Shown in pieces: positions 1 to 9,116 of a DNA stretch of 64,000 bases. A program made the position numbers and the translations under genes. Below the pieces are notes generated by a model. That model had not been told where the DNA came from, made no database searches, and was given only the letters and a program-made list of their open reading frames with translations. Origin of the DNA: Streptomyces geranii (lineage in GTDB: Bacteria; Actinomycetota; Actinomycetes; Streptomycetales; Streptomycetaceae). Location of the stretch: assembly GCF_002954775.1 (NCBI RefSeq), contig NZ_KZ672952.1, positions 748,883 through 812,882 on the forward strand, given 5' to 3'. Position 1 is the stretch's first letter, and every line of letters begins with the position of its first letter.

Positions 1-1458
1 CGCGAGGAGCGGGCCAACGGCCACAGCACCGAGGAGGCGGCCGGGCTGGCCGTCGGCACGGCGGGATCCGCGGTGGTCTTCGCGGGGATCACCGTCGTCA
101 TCGCGCTCGCCGGGCTCATGGTGGTCGGTATCCCGATGCTCACCAAGATGGGCCTGTGCGCGGCCGGCGCCGTCGTCGTCGCCGTGCTGGTGTGTCTGAC
201 ACTGGTCCCGGCACTGATCGGCTTCTGGCCGCAGGCCGTTCTCTCCCGCCGGTACCGGCTGACCGGACTGCGCGTCCAGGGCGTGCTCGGCAACCTGGGC
301 AGCCGCTGGGCGGAGTTCGTGCAACGCCACCCCTTCCCCGTCCGGTTCACCGCCATGTGCACCCTGATCGTGCTCGCGATCCCCGTGCTCGGCATGCAAC
401 TGGGCATGCCCGGCGACGAGGCCAAGTCCACGACCACCACCGAGCGGCGTGCCTACGACGATCTCGCGGAGGGCTTCGGACCAGGCTTCAACGGCCCGCT
501 GACCGTCGTCGTGGACGCGCGGGGAGCCGACGATCCGAAGGCCGCCGTGGCCACGGTGGAGAAGAAGATCGCTGCCACACCGGGTGTCGTCTCGGTGAGC
601 GCACCCCGCTTCGACACGGCGGGCGACACCGCGGTCTTCACCGCCGTACCGGCGAACGCGCCTACCGACAAGAAGACCGAGGATCTCGTCCACACGATCC
701 GCGACGAGCGCTCCGCGACCGTGGCGGGCACCGGGGCGGACTTCGAGGTCACCGGCACCACCGCGCTGAACATCGACGTCACGCAGAAGGTGCAGCGGGC
801 GCTGATCCCCTATCTGGCCGTGGTGGTCGGCCTGGCGATCGTGCTGCTGCTGATCGTCTTCCGGTCGATCTTCATCCCGCTCAAGGCGGCCATGGGCTTC
901 CTGCTCTCGGTGCTGGCCGCCCTCGGCTGTGTGGTCGCGGTCTTCCAGTGGGGCTGGGGCGCCTCGCTCCTCGGCGTCGAGACGACCGGCCCGATCATGA
1001 GCATGATGCCGATCTTCCTCGTCGGCATCGTCTTCGGCCTCGCCATGGACTACGAGGTCTTCCTGGTGTCGCGCATCCGTGAGGCATACGTCCACGGGCA
1101 GAGCGCCGGCGAGTCGATCACCACCGGCTTCCGCTACAGCGCCCGGGTAGTCGCCGCAGCCGCGCTCATCATGACCGCGGTGTTCGCCGGCTTCGTCACC
1201 GCCGACGACTCCATGATCAAGATGATCGGCTTCGGCCTCGCCACCGCGGTCCTCTTCGACGCGTTCCTGGTCCGCATGGCCTTCGTCCCCGGCGTCCTCG
1301 CCCTGCTCGGCGACAAGGTGGCCTGGCTGCCCAAGTGGCTGGACCGGATCCTCCCCCACCTCGACGTGGAGGGCGAGTCCCTCAGCCGCGCCCACCAGGT
1401 GCCCGCCCCGCAGCAGGACGAGGAGCACAAGGACCCCGACAGCAGCGTGCTCACCTGA
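1..1458 (+). CDS. MMPL/RND-family membrane transporter, C-terminal part (5' end outside window)
   Basis: The reading frame is open from base 1, so this is the last ~485 residues of a longer protein. It starts in the helices of the first membrane block, continues through a soluble periplasmic-type loop (about residues 115-255), and then enters a second membrane block with several hydrophobic helices. A GLAMDYEVFLVSRIREAY segment is characteristic of MMPL proteins, which use proton force to export lipids or hydrophobic compounds. The charged C-terminal tail (QQDEEHKDPDSSV) is cytosolic. Full-length members are about 700-750 aa, so roughly a third is missing to the left. Substrate cannot be read from the sequence. 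The family is sure; the role is not. Confidence 0.93.
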   Translation, partial: REERANGHSTEEAAGLAVGTAGSAVVFAGITVVIALAGLMVVGIPMLTKMGLCAAGAVVVAVLVCLTLVPALIGFWPQAVLSRRYRLTGLRVQGVLGNLGSRWAEFVQRHPFPVRFTAMCTLIVLAIPVLGMQLGMPGDEAKSTTTTERRAYDDLAEGFGPGFNGPLTVVVDARGADDPKAAVATVEKKIAATPGVVSVSAPRFDTAGDTAVFTAVPANAPTDKKTEDLVHTIRDERSATVAGTGADFEVTGTTALNIDVTQKVQRALIPYLAVVVGLAIVLLLIVFRSIFIPLKAAMGFLLSVLAALGCVVAVFQWGWGASLLGVETTGPIMSMMPIFLVGIVFGLAMDYEVFLVSRIREAYVHGQSAGESITTGFRYSARVVAAAALIMTAVFAGFVTADDSMIKMIGFGLATAVLFDAFLVRMAFVPGVLALLGDKVAWLPKWLDRILPHLDVEGESLSRAHQVPAPQQDEEHKDPDSSVLT

Positions 1459-1895
1459 CCCTTCCCGGGCCCGGCCTCCGCTCACCCCACGTGCCCGCAG
1501 AGCGGGCAGTACGTCTCGGTGATGGGCAGGCAGTACCAGTTCGGCAGCAGGGTGGGCAGCTCACGCATCGCGAACACAGGTCGGCACTCCGGCAGTTCGG
1601 CAGATTCCACGCCGAACAGCTCCTCCGCCGATCCGCTCGGCGATCACCGCCGGGGTACCTTCTTCACCCGGCGGTCGATCCCCGGCACAGCACACACCCG
1701 AAGCCCGTCGTGACGTCCAGGCCTGTGGCATCGATGCCGAATCACGCCACAGGCCCGCGGCGGAACGGCACAGCCGCGTACGAGCCGACGACCGCGAACC
1801 GCCGAGGCCGCCCGCGCGCTTCCAGGCACCGAACCACGCGGGCACCACCCATGCGTAGAGCCGAGAGCTCCAGTCAACCCCGACGGGATCGAAGC
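1459..1895. other. Gene-poor stretch with a decayed reverse-strand coding relic
   Basis: No intact gene is visible. Read on the minus strand, about 1495-1600 encodes a protein-like tail (FAMRELPTLLPNW, then YCPLCGH) ending in a stop. It contains a CxxC zinc-ribbon-like element but has no usable start and is broken by frame changes upstream. I read it as the end of a dead gene, possibly of mobile origin. The family is not recognised. Confidence 0.35.
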
Positions 1896-2501
1896 ATGTC
1901 TGGCACTTCCGAGAGTCACGAGGATCTGATCCGCGTGCTGATCGTCGACGACGAGCCCGGGCTCGTCGAGACGCTGTCCGTGGCCGTCACCGAGGCGGGC
2001 TGGCGGCCCTATGCGGCGGCCGACGGAGAGAGCGCGCTGCGCGCGGCACGGGGCTGTGCGCCGCACGCCGTCATCCTGGACGGCATGCTGCCCGGGCTGG
2101 ACGGAGTGCAGGTGCTGCGCCGACTGCGGTACGAGAACCCCAGGTTGCCCGTTCTCATGCTCACCGCCCGGGACGCGCTGGAGCACCGTATCGACGGCCT
2201 CTCCGCGGGAGCGGACGACTACGTGACGAAGCCGTTCTCGCTGGAGGAGGTCGTGCTGCGGCTCCGCGGCCTGCTGCGCCGGGCCGGTGTCGAGGACGCC
2301 ATGCCCGCACGTCGAAAGGCCCCGGCTACGACCACGGACACGACATGCAGCCCACCAAGAGACCGATGTCGGCGTCCGATCACGCCGCCGCGTAGCTCGC
2401 GCGGAACAGTTCCTGCGCCCGTTCCACGTCCCTCAGCGTACGGAGCTGCACCTCCAGATCACCCGTCCCATGGTGACCGAGACCAGACACGTCCCGGGTG
2501 A
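1896..2501 (+). pseudogene. Truncated OmpR-type response regulator: receiver domain only
   Basis: From the ATG at 1896 the protein has a complete receiver domain: acidic pocket VDDEPG, the phospho-acceptor Asp in VILDGMLPG, the conserved Thr in MLTARD and the Lys in DDYVTKPFSLEE, followed by the start of the linker (LRLRGLLRRAG). After about 2300 the sequence turns into a low-complexity Pro/Arg/Thr tail and no winged-helix DNA-binding domain follows. Full OmpR regulators are about 220-240 aa with that domain. The tail overlaps the convergent nuclease gene by about 120 bp, which suggests the 3' half was lost when that segment was joined. No histidine kinase lies next to it. It could survive as a stand-alone receiver, but loss of function is more likely. 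Confidence 0.75.
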
Positions 2502-3297
2502 AGCCCGCAACCAGGTCGACGTCCCTCGGGGCGACCTTCAGGTAGACCAGCAGTTTGCTGCGCTGCGGCGGACACAGGCAGGCGAAGTTCCGCAGCCGCT
2601 GATACGCCCGGTAGGTCTTACGCTCGACACGGTGCACGCCGTCCCCGAGCCCGAGCAGGGCCTCGTCAACCGCGCTCGCCAGTTCCGCCATCGACGAGCC
2701 CTGGACTGCGGCCGCCTCCCGGGCAACCGCCTGACGGCGCGCCCTACGTGCTACCTGCATGCCGCCGCTCACGGACGCCACGGTCTCCAACCCGAGGAGG
2801 TCGCTGCCGAAGAGTCGGTAGCGGACCAAGTCGATCGACCGCCGGTGCTCGCGGACGGCGTGGACGTCGTAGCGGGTGAAGTCGCCGGCGATGCAGATCA
2901 GACGCGGGCCGCTCGACAGGACCTGGGACGCGGCCGTCACTCCGAGCCGGTCGCGGACCCGGTGCTCGAACTCGGCACGATGGTCCATCAACCACGCCAG
3001 GTAGAAGAGACCCTGGTTGATGACTCCGGCGTCGACACCATGCTTGTACTCGACGATGACCGGTAAGCCGTTCTCGTCCAGTCCGAGCGAGTCGATCCGA
3101 CCTCCGTGAACCGGACCGGTGCCGTATTCGCTCACCAGGAACCGGACGCCCAACAGCGCCACCATGTGTGCCTCGACGAGACCCTGTACATCCACCTCGA
3201 CGTCAGCAAGACGCGGCACGACCTCGGTCATGCCGCTTTTCGTCGTGTTCATGCAGAACAACTTCAAGCCGATGAAGAACGTATGACGGAGGCCCAT
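2380..3297 (-). CDS. NucS/DUF91-like nuclease-fold protein with C-terminal DUF5655 domain
   Basis: The N-terminal half matches the PD-(D/E)XK-like family related to NucS: LGVRFLVSEYGTGPVHGGRIDSLGLDE and then a VIVEYKHG motif, where the Asp and the Glu-x-Lys are the expected metal-site residues. It continues with INQGLFYLAWLMDHR and RLICIAGDFTRYD. The last ~110 residues match DUF5655 (KTYRAYQRLRNFACL, KLLVYLKV, GLGHHGTGDLEV). I chose the start at 3297 because the conserved family N-terminus GLKLF lies just downstream; the frame stays open to 3348 and a shorter start at 3252 exists. The family is usually stand-alone and its role is poorly known; DNA repair or nucleic-acid binding is an inference. 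It converges on the truncated regulator. Confidence 0.8.
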   Translation of the reverse strand: MGLRHTFFIGLKLFCMNTTKSGMTEVVPRLADVEVDVQGLVEAHMVALLGVRFLVSEYGTGPVHGGRIDSLGLDENGLPVIVEYKHGVDAGVINQGLFYLAWLMDHRAEFEHRVRDRLGVTAASQVLSSGPRLICIAGDFTRYDVHAVREHRRSIDLVRYRLFGSDLLGLETVASVSGGMQVARRARRQAVAREAAAVQGSSMAELASAVDEALLGLGDGVHRVERKTYRAYQRLRNFACLCPPQRSKLLVYLKVAPRDVDLVAGFTRDVSGLGHHGTGDLEVQLRTLRDVERAQELFRASYAAA

Positions 3298-3565
3298 TCG
3301 CTCAGGTTCGACCGACGACTGCACGGCGCACGCGCCCGAGGCGTGCACGCCGTCCGCCTGCGTCCAGCACCTATCCAGCTCGGTAAAAATCTAGGGGCCT
3401 GACTCCGAAGAGCCAGATCCCTGTTGACCTGAGTGTTTGCCAGATCATCGAAGTGGCGTTAGGTCACCCGCAGACATATTCAACGAGGCCACACCCGAAC
3501 GGGCGTGGTGGGAATCGGCGTTCTCCGCTGTGCTGCTTCGAGCTACCTGGACTTGGAGGACGGCG
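3298..3565. other. Intergenic region between the nuclease gene and the acyl-CoA ligase
   Basis: Divergent spacer that should hold promoters for both flanking genes. A TTGACC element near 3424 could be a weak -35 box for the ligase, but no convincing -10 follows. No gene is seen. Confidence 0.3.
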
Positions 3566-5080
3566 ATGAACGGTCCTGGCGACATCTTGCGGAGCTCTGC
3601 GGCACGATTCGGAGACAAACACGCGTTGATCACGGCCACCCGCACGCTCAGTTTCGCTGAGCTCGACACCTTGAGTGACCGTGTCGCCGCCTGGCTCGTC
3701 GCGCAGGGCGCGCGGCCCGGACAGCCGGTCACGCTCTACGCTCAGAACTGCTGGGAGTGGGTGGTGACCTACCATGGCGCGCTGAAGGCGGGCGCCGTGG
3801 TCAATCCTGTCAACGTCATGCTCACTCCGGAGGAGTTGGCGTTCGTGCTGCGGGACTGCGGCGCCACAGCCGTGTTCACCGGCGCCGAGCAGGCGCCGAC
3901 GGTCGTCGAACTCATGCGCGACCTGCCGGACCTGACCGCGGTGGTGTCCTTCGGCGATGCCACGGGTACGGAGAGCTTCGCCGAAGTCCTGAACCATGAC
4001 GGACCCGCACCGCACCCCACGGTCGACCCCGACTCGCCGTCCACGATCGGCTACACCTCCGGCACGACCGGACACCCCAAGGGAGCGGTACAGAGTCATC
4101 GGGCAGTGCTGTGGAACTGCGCCGCCACAGCCACCATGCACGGACGCAATGCCGAGGACGTGGTGGTGACTGCGCTGCCGGCCCCGCACGTCTACGGCAA
4201 CGTGGTGATCAACGCGACCTTCCTGGCCGGGGGCACCGTCGTACTGATGGAACGCTTCGCACCTGCAGAGGCACTGCGGTTGATCGGCGAACACCGGGCC
4301 ACCCTGTTCGAAGGCGTGCCCACGATGTATTCCATGATGCTGGTCGATCCCGGGATCGAGCGGGCCGATCTGTCCTCGTTGACCCGCTGCACCGTGGGCG
4401 GGCAGACCATCGCGCCAACCACCGTCGAGCGCTGGCAAGACCGGTCCGGTGCCCCGCTGATCGAGTTGTGGGGCATGACCGAGATCGCAGGGCTGGGAAC
4501 GACGCATCCCGTGCACATGCCGCCAGTGCCCGGTTCGATCGGAGTGTCGCTGCCGGGCGTGGAGGTGCGCATCGCCGATCTCAAGGACATCGGACGCGAC
4601 GCAGCGCGCGGGACGCCCGGCGAGCTCATGGTGCGAGGTCCGGTCACCATGCTCGGATACCACAACAATCCGGAGGCCACCGCCCGAACCATCGAGCCGG
4701 ACGGCTGGTTGCACACCGGCGACATCGCCACGATGGACCAAAGCGGCCATGTCTTCGTCGTCGACCGACGAAAGGACATGATCATCACCGGCGGCTACAA
4801 CGTCTACCCGGCTGAGGTAGAGCGGGTCCTCGCAGCGCATCCCGCAGTGGCCATGGTCGCGGTCGGCCCGATCCCGGACCCGGTCAAAGGCGAGCTCGCG
4901 TGTGCGTACGTCGTGGCGGCAGCCGGTTCGAATCCGACGGAAGAGGAACTCATCGCTTACGCGAGTGAGCGCATGGCGGCCTACAAACGGCCACGGCTGG
5001 TCCGACTCGTCTCCGACCTGCCCAAGACCTCGACAGGAAAGATCATGCGCCGTGAGCTGATCAAGCAGTTCGAGGTGTGA
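3566..5080 (+). CDS. Acyl-CoA ligase (AMP-forming)
   Basis: A 504-residue ANL-superfamily enzyme that activates a carboxylic acid with ATP and couples it to CoA. Visible motifs are the phosphate loop YTSGTTGHPKG (163-173), the adenine-binding ELWGMTE, GWLHTGDIA, the hinge RRKDMIITGGYNVYP and the C-terminal catalytic Lys in KTSTGK (K492). The start at 3566 is chosen because GGAGGA sits five bases upstream and the protein then begins at the family's usual point. The longer open frame to 3437 has no ribosome site. It lies beside the BVMO/esterase/dehydrogenase operon and would activate the acid released there. Chain-length preference cannot be read. Confidence 0.92.
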   Translation: MNGPGDILRSSAARFGDKHALITATRTLSFAELDTLSDRVAAWLVAQGARPGQPVTLYAQNCWEWVVTYHGALKAGAVVNPVNVMLTPEELAFVLRDCGATAVFTGAEQAPTVVELMRDLPDLTAVVSFGDATGTESFAEVLNHDGPAPHPTVDPDSPSTIGYTSGTTGHPKGAVQSHRAVLWNCAATATMHGRNAEDVVVTALPAPHVYGNVVINATFLAGGTVVLMERFAPAEALRLIGEHRATLFEGVPTMYSMMLVDPGIERADLSSLTRCTVGGQTIAPTTVERWQDRSGAPLIELWGMTEIAGLGTTHPVHMPPVPGSIGVSLPGVEVRIADLKDIGRDAARGTPGELMVRGPVTMLGYHNNPEATARTIEPDGWLHTGDIATMDQSGHVFVVDRRKDMIITGGYNVYPAEVERVLAAHPAVAMVAVGPIPDPVKGELACAYVVAAAGSNPTEEELIAYASERMAAYKRPRLVRLVSDLPKTSTGKIMRRELIKQFEV

Positions 5081-5293
5081 CCGGCCCGCTTCGTGACGCG
5101 CCTCCGGATGCTCGGCAAAAAGTCGGCAACACTCGCGGGGACTCGGCCCGATCAAGGTGGTCAAGCACAGGGCTCGACCCCGGCGACGGGTGAGAGCAGA
5201 CCGGGCCGGGCACTGGAGTCGGCGGTGTTCGGCGACATCGGCTTCCGCGGCTGTCGATCACCTCAGCCGCGGATGAGGGGCACGTGACGGATG

Positions 5294-5917
5294 TCAGAGG
5301 AGGCCCTGGGCGCGAGCATGGGAGATGAGTTGGGCCCGGTTCCGCGCGTTCAGCTTCCGCATGACGTTGCGAAGGTAGCTCTTCACGGTGTTCAGAGACA
5401 GCCCCAACTGATCGCCGATCTCGACGTTGGTGTCTCCGACCGCGACCAGCCGCAGCACGTCATGTTCCCGCGGCGTGACCACCGCGCAAGCAGATTCGGT
5501 CACAGGACGGTGGTATCCGCCGGTACGGAAAACCTGCCGGAGCGCCTCGCGCAGCGTCGTCCCTGAGGCGTCCTTGACCAGGAGTCCGCATGCGCCTGCG
5601 GCGAATGCCGAGCCGACGGCGGCATGTTCGGGGAAGGCGGTGAAGAGCAGGATGCGGCTCTGCGGCGACACCGCGCGCAGACGGGGCACCACTTCGGGCG
5701 CGAGACCGTCGGGCAGCCGGAGGTCGAGGAGGACGACGTCGGGCTGTCCTTGTACGCATTGTCGAAGTGCGTCCGCGGCATCGGCGGCATGCCCGATGAC
5801 CGCGATGTCGGAGTGCCGAGCGAGTTGGGTGATGACACCGTCCCTCACCACTGGGTGATCATCGACGACCAGCACACGGATGTTCGAAGTGGTCAGCACG
5901 GGAGCTCCATTCGCCAA
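5294..5917 (-). CDS. NarL/LuxR-family response regulator
   Basis: A 207-residue two-component regulator. The receiver domain (about 12-130) has VVDDHPVVR, the phospho-acceptor D65 in VVLLDLRLPDG, and the conserved Lys in LLVKDAS. The C-terminal LuxR helix-turn-helix (about 145-205) reads VTPREHDVLRLVAVGDTN, LGLSLNTVKSYLRNVMRKL. The start overlaps the end of the kinase gene by 25 bp, so the two are translationally coupled. It is the last gene of the leftward BVMO operon, so it probably controls that operon or the neighbouring ligase in response to the kinase's ligand. Confidence 0.92.
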   Translation of the reverse strand: MANGAPVLTTSNIRVLVVDDHPVVRDGVITQLARHSDIAVIGHAADAADALRQCVQGQPDVVLLDLRLPDGLAPEVVPRLRAVSPQSRILLFTAFPEHAAVGSAFAAGACGLLVKDASGTTLREALRQVFRTGGYHRPVTESACAVVTPREHDVLRLVAVGDTNVEIGDQLGLSLNTVKSYLRNVMRKLNARNRAQLISHARAQGLL

Positions 5918-7011
5918 GTCGTCCCACCCTCCGGCTCGCTGGCGACCCGTACCGTGCCACCGACGCGTCCAACGGACTCGGCAGTGCTGGTCAGACCTAG
6001 GCCCGGCTTGTAGTCGAGGGGAAGGCCAATTCCGTCGTCGGTCACCGCAACAATGATTCCGCCTCCGTGTCGCGGCCCCGCGGTCACCACGACGGCAGAC
6101 GCCTGTGCGTGCTTCTCGACGTTCAGCAGAGCCTCGCGGACTCCGGTGACGAGCACGCTGGTACGGCTCGCAGACAGACTCGGTGGCTCGTGATCCAGCA
6201 CGACGAGTTCGGAGGGGATGCCCGTGCGTTCCGCGAAAGCGGTGCAGTCCGAGCGCAGCCCGACCGACAGTTCGAGAGCGGCGGGCGAGGCCCGCAGGGT
6301 GCGCAGTGAGTCACGCAGTGCGGCCGAGGCTTCGTCGGCCTGGTGACGGATCCGCGCCAGCCGAGCGGTGAGTTCCGGGTCCCCTGAAGCGGTCTCCGCC
6401 AGCCTCGCCATCCCGGAGCCGATGGCGAACAGCAGTGCGCCGACACTGTCATGGAGTTCCGCGGCGAGTCTGCTCCGCTCTTCGTACACCGCGACTTCGC
6501 GGGCGAGCCGGGAGCGCTCGGCGACCGCCACGGCAAGCGCGGCCTTGTCGGCGACCTCACGGACCTGATCAACGGCCCGGCCCCCGAACGTGCCGTCCGT
6601 ACGCGCTCCCAGGGCGAGGACTCCGAAGACCTGTCCGTTGTGATGCACGGGAACCGCGAGAAGGCGTCGAATCCCCTCGGCCGAGATGTGGTCATCGAAC
6701 GTGTGGGTGATGGATGTGGAGCCGAAATAGTCGTCGACCCACGCCGGTATGCCGTTGAAGTGCACCTTGCCGGTGAGGCCATGTCCGAGGGGCACGTGCA
6801 GGCCCGGCAGCATCGCCGTCCGGTCACCGACCACCTGGCTGAGCCCCAGATGGTGCGGGCGGCCGTCACCGGGTCCTGAAATGGGCTCGGCCATCCATGC
6901 GACGTCACCGCCCGCCACTATGAGCTGCAGCGCGCCCCGTACAGCTCGTCGGCGATCAAGCAGCTCGATGAGCTCGGCGTGCTGTGTCGCGAGGGGATCC
7001 ATGTCTCCCAT
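5893..7011 (-). CDS. GAF-domain sensor histidine kinase (HisKA_3 type), cytosolic
   Basis: A 372-residue protein without membrane helices. Residues ~25-165 form a GAF domain, which binds small ligands. A coiled linker leads to the HisKA_3 dimerisation helix with the phospho-accepting His187 in ERSRLAAELHDSVGALL. The ATPase domain follows, with N-box EALLNVEKHAQAS and G-box VTDDGIGL. The ATG at 7011 is preceded by GGGAGC. It sits 44 bp downstream of the dehydrogenase gene and overlaps its regulator. A soluble GAF kinase inside a catabolic operon suggests intracellular sensing of a substrate or intermediate; that is inference. Confidence 0.9.
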   Translation of the reverse strand: MGDMDPLATQHAELIELLDRRRAVRGALQLIVAGGDVAWMAEPISGPGDGRPHHLGLSQVVGDRTAMLPGLHVPLGHGLTGKVHFNGIPAWVDDYFGSTSITHTFDDHISAEGIRRLLAVPVHHNGQVFGVLALGARTDGTFGGRAVDQVREVADKAALAVAVAERSRLAREVAVYEERSRLAAELHDSVGALLFAIGSGMARLAETASGDPELTARLARIRHQADEASAALRDSLRTLRASPAALELSVGLRSDCTAFAERTGIPSELVVLDHEPPSLSASRTSVLVTGVREALLNVEKHAQASAVVVTAGPRHGGGIIVAVTDDGIGLPLDYKPGLGLTSTAESVGRVGGTVRVASEPEGGTTWRMELPC

Positions 7012-7055
7012 GCACTGCTCCCGGCATTGGATCGAGCACTGTCCGCCGAACGGAT

Positions 7056-8105
7056 TCAGACCTGCAGCACGACTTTCCGCACTCCCTCGGCGCGGGAATC
7101 GAACAGGCGGTATGCCTCCGCTGCCTCGGCCAGGGGCAGGCGGTGTGAGACGAGGGAGGTGACCGCGTCCTCGTCCAGCAGACCAGTGTCCAAGGCGTCG
7201 AGCACGGCCGGCACCTCGCGCTGGATCGAACAGAGCCCGAAAGCGACGTCCAGGTTTTTGGCCAGCGCCAAAATGACCGCGAGTTCGGCACTCTGCTCTG
7301 CCGCGCCGACCACGGACACCCTGCCGCCTTTTCGAGCGACCTGGAATGCGAGGTTCGTCGTCGCGGACGTTCCGACGGCGTCCACGACGACGTCCACGCC
7401 AAGACCCTTCGTGAGGTCCAGCACAACGACCGCACCGTCCTCCGCGGGGACGCTCTCGATACCGAGCGCCGCCGCGGCGGCCCGCCGGTGACCGACGAGG
7501 TCCAGGCCGATCACTCGGGAGGCGCCCATCGCCATCGCCGACAGTCCGGCGCCGACGCCGACCGCGCCCAGCCCGATCACGGCGACGGTGTCACCCTCAC
7601 TGACCCCTCCTCGGCGAGCGGCCAACCATGACGTCGGGAGGTTGTCCGTCAGCAGCAGACCCAGGTCGTCCGAGACGGCCGACGGCACTGCCAACAGGTT
7701 GTGGTCGGCCACCGGCACGAGGAGCTGCTCCGCCTGGCAGCCACCGAGTCCGGGAATCCCCTGGCCGTAGATCTGCGGACTCATGTGCTGCCCGCACAGC
7801 ATCGGCTCCCGGGCGAGACACGGTGGACAGTTCCCGCAGCTCACCGAACCGAAGACGAGGACGCGATCCCCCTCATGGAACTTCCGCACCTCGGCGCCGA
7901 CGGCCACGACCGTACCGACCGCTTCGTGGCCGAACCCGAACGCGACCGCCCCGGTCTGCCTTCCGTCCTGGTACGGATGCAGATCCGAGCCGCACAGCCC
8001 GGCTCGCCAGACACGGACAACGGCCTGATGAGGCTCGCCGATCCGCGGATCCGGAATCTCCTCCACTCGCACGTCTCGTGCCCCGTGGTACATGACGGCC
8101 CGCAC
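7056..8105 (-). CDS. Zinc-dependent alcohol dehydrogenase (MDR family)
   Basis: A 349-residue medium-chain dehydrogenase. Catalytic zinc ligands are visible as C38 (GLCGSDLH) and H60-E61 (GFGHEAVG). The structural zinc site is the four-Cys loop C90, C93, C96 and C104. The nucleotide-binding turn is GLGAVGVGAG. I place the start at the GTG at 8105, since AAGGAG lies five bases upstream; the open frame up to 8315 overlaps the esterase and has no ribosome site. It is the third gene of the leftward operon, 34 bp after the esterase, and probably oxidises an alcohol to the aldehyde or ketone handled by the monooxygenase, or a primary alcohol released by the esterase. Confidence 0.9.
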   Translation of the reverse strand: MRAVMYHGARDVRVEEIPDPRIGEPHQAVVRVWRAGLCGSDLHPYQDGRQTGAVAFGFGHEAVGTVVAVGAEVRKFHEGDRVLVFGSVSCGNCPPCLAREPMLCGQHMSPQIYGQGIPGLGGCQAEQLLVPVADHNLLAVPSAVSDDLGLLLTDNLPTSWLAARRGGVSEGDTVAVIGLGAVGVGAGLSAMAMGASRVIGLDLVGHRRAAAAALGIESVPAEDGAVVVLDLTKGLGVDVVVDAVGTSATTNLAFQVARKGGRVSVVGAAEQSAELAVILALAKNLDVAFGLCSIQREVPAVLDALDTGLLDEDAVTSLVSHRLPLAEAAEAYRLFDSRAEGVRKVVLQV

Positions 8106-8139
8106 AGCAACTCCTTTCTCCGGACAAACGTGGCATGGC

Positions 8140-9063
8140 TCACGAGGTACCGAATGCCTTCTTGAGTGCGTCGGCCGCGTCCGACATCGCCTCGTCATTG
8201 CGTCGCAGCAGACCGACCATGATGAAGAAGCCGTGGAACACGCCCGGGTATCGCTTGACGGTGACCTCGACACCGCCGGCGCGGAGGAGTTCCCCATAGG
8301 CCTCACCGTCGTCACGGAGCGGATCGTGCTCGGCCGTTACGACGAGCGCCGGAGGCAGTCCTTCGTGGCTGGCGGCGCTCGACGGTGTCGCTCGGGGGTC
8401 CTTGCTGTCCGTCGCGTCACGCAGGTAGTGGCCCCAGAACCACTCCACGTCCTGTCTCGACAACATCGGCGCCTCGGCCTGCTCCACACAGGAGGGTCGT
8501 TCCACGCCGTACTCGGTCGCCGGGTAGGCAAGGAGTTGGAAAGTAATGTGCGGCCCGTTCTCGTCCCGGGCTCGCAAACAGATCGCAGCCGAGAAGTTCG
8601 CGCCCGCACTGTCCCCCGCGACGGCAAGTCGCCCGCCGTCGGCGCCGAGTTCGCCCGCGTGATCGGCGACCCACTCGACGACGGCGTAGGAGTCCTCGAA
8701 CCCGATGGGGAACTTGTGCTCCGGAGCAAGACGGTAGTCGACGGACACCACGACGCATTCGGCGCGACTCGCCAACTCTCGGCACACCCCGTCCACCGTG
8801 TCGAGGCCGCCGATGGACCAGCCCCCGCCGTGCATGTACACCAGCACAGGCAGGCCGTCCTTCGTCACCGGGCGGTACACCCGGACCGGGACATCACCGT
8901 GAGGCCCGGGAACGCGCCTTTCGTACACCTCGTGCATCTCCGCTTTGCGTGACGCGATGTTCATCGCCGCCATCGTTCGGCAGGCCTCAAGGTCCTGCTC
9001 GTGCAGACGGGGGCTTCCTGCGGTCATGTCCGCGATCGCCTGCGCATCCGCGTCCAGCGTCAT
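8140..9063 (-). CDS. Alpha/beta hydrolase, hormone-sensitive-lipase (HSL) family esterase
   Basis: A 307-residue esterase. The oxyanion-hole motif HGGG is at 78-81, the nucleophile Ser152 sits in GDSAG, the acid Asp is in TAEHDPLRDD and the catalytic His is in YPGVFHGF. The N-terminal helical segment is the family's cap. GGGAGG precedes the ATG. It lies 53 bp downstream of the BVMO gene in the same operon, a pairing well known in BVMO pathways, where the esterase opens the ester or lactone made by the monooxygenase. No signal peptide, so it is cytosolic. Confidence 0.92.
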   Translation of the reverse strand: MTLDADAQAIADMTAGSPRLHEQDLEACRTMAAMNIASRKAEMHEVYERRVPGPHGDVPVRVYRPVTKDGLPVLVYMHGGGWSIGGLDTVDGVCRELASRAECVVVSVDYRLAPEHKFPIGFEDSYAVVEWVADHAGELGADGGRLAVAGDSAGANFSAAICLRARDENGPHITFQLLAYPATEYGVERPSCVEQAEAPMLSRQDVEWFWGHYLRDATDSKDPRATPSSAASHEGLPPALVVTAEHDPLRDDGEAYGELLRAGGVEVTVKRYPGVFHGFFIMVGLLRRNDEAMSDAADALKKAFGTS

Positions 9064-9116
9064 TGTCCAGGCCTCCCGGATAGATGGGTCGAGTACTTCT
9101 GTCGCCTTCTGCGATC

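Noticed and set aside
1335..1895. Upstream extension of the response regulator frame back to 1335
   Set aside because: It overlaps the MMPL gene end and reads as low-complexity Pro/Arg sequence; the ATG at 1896 begins the receiver domain.
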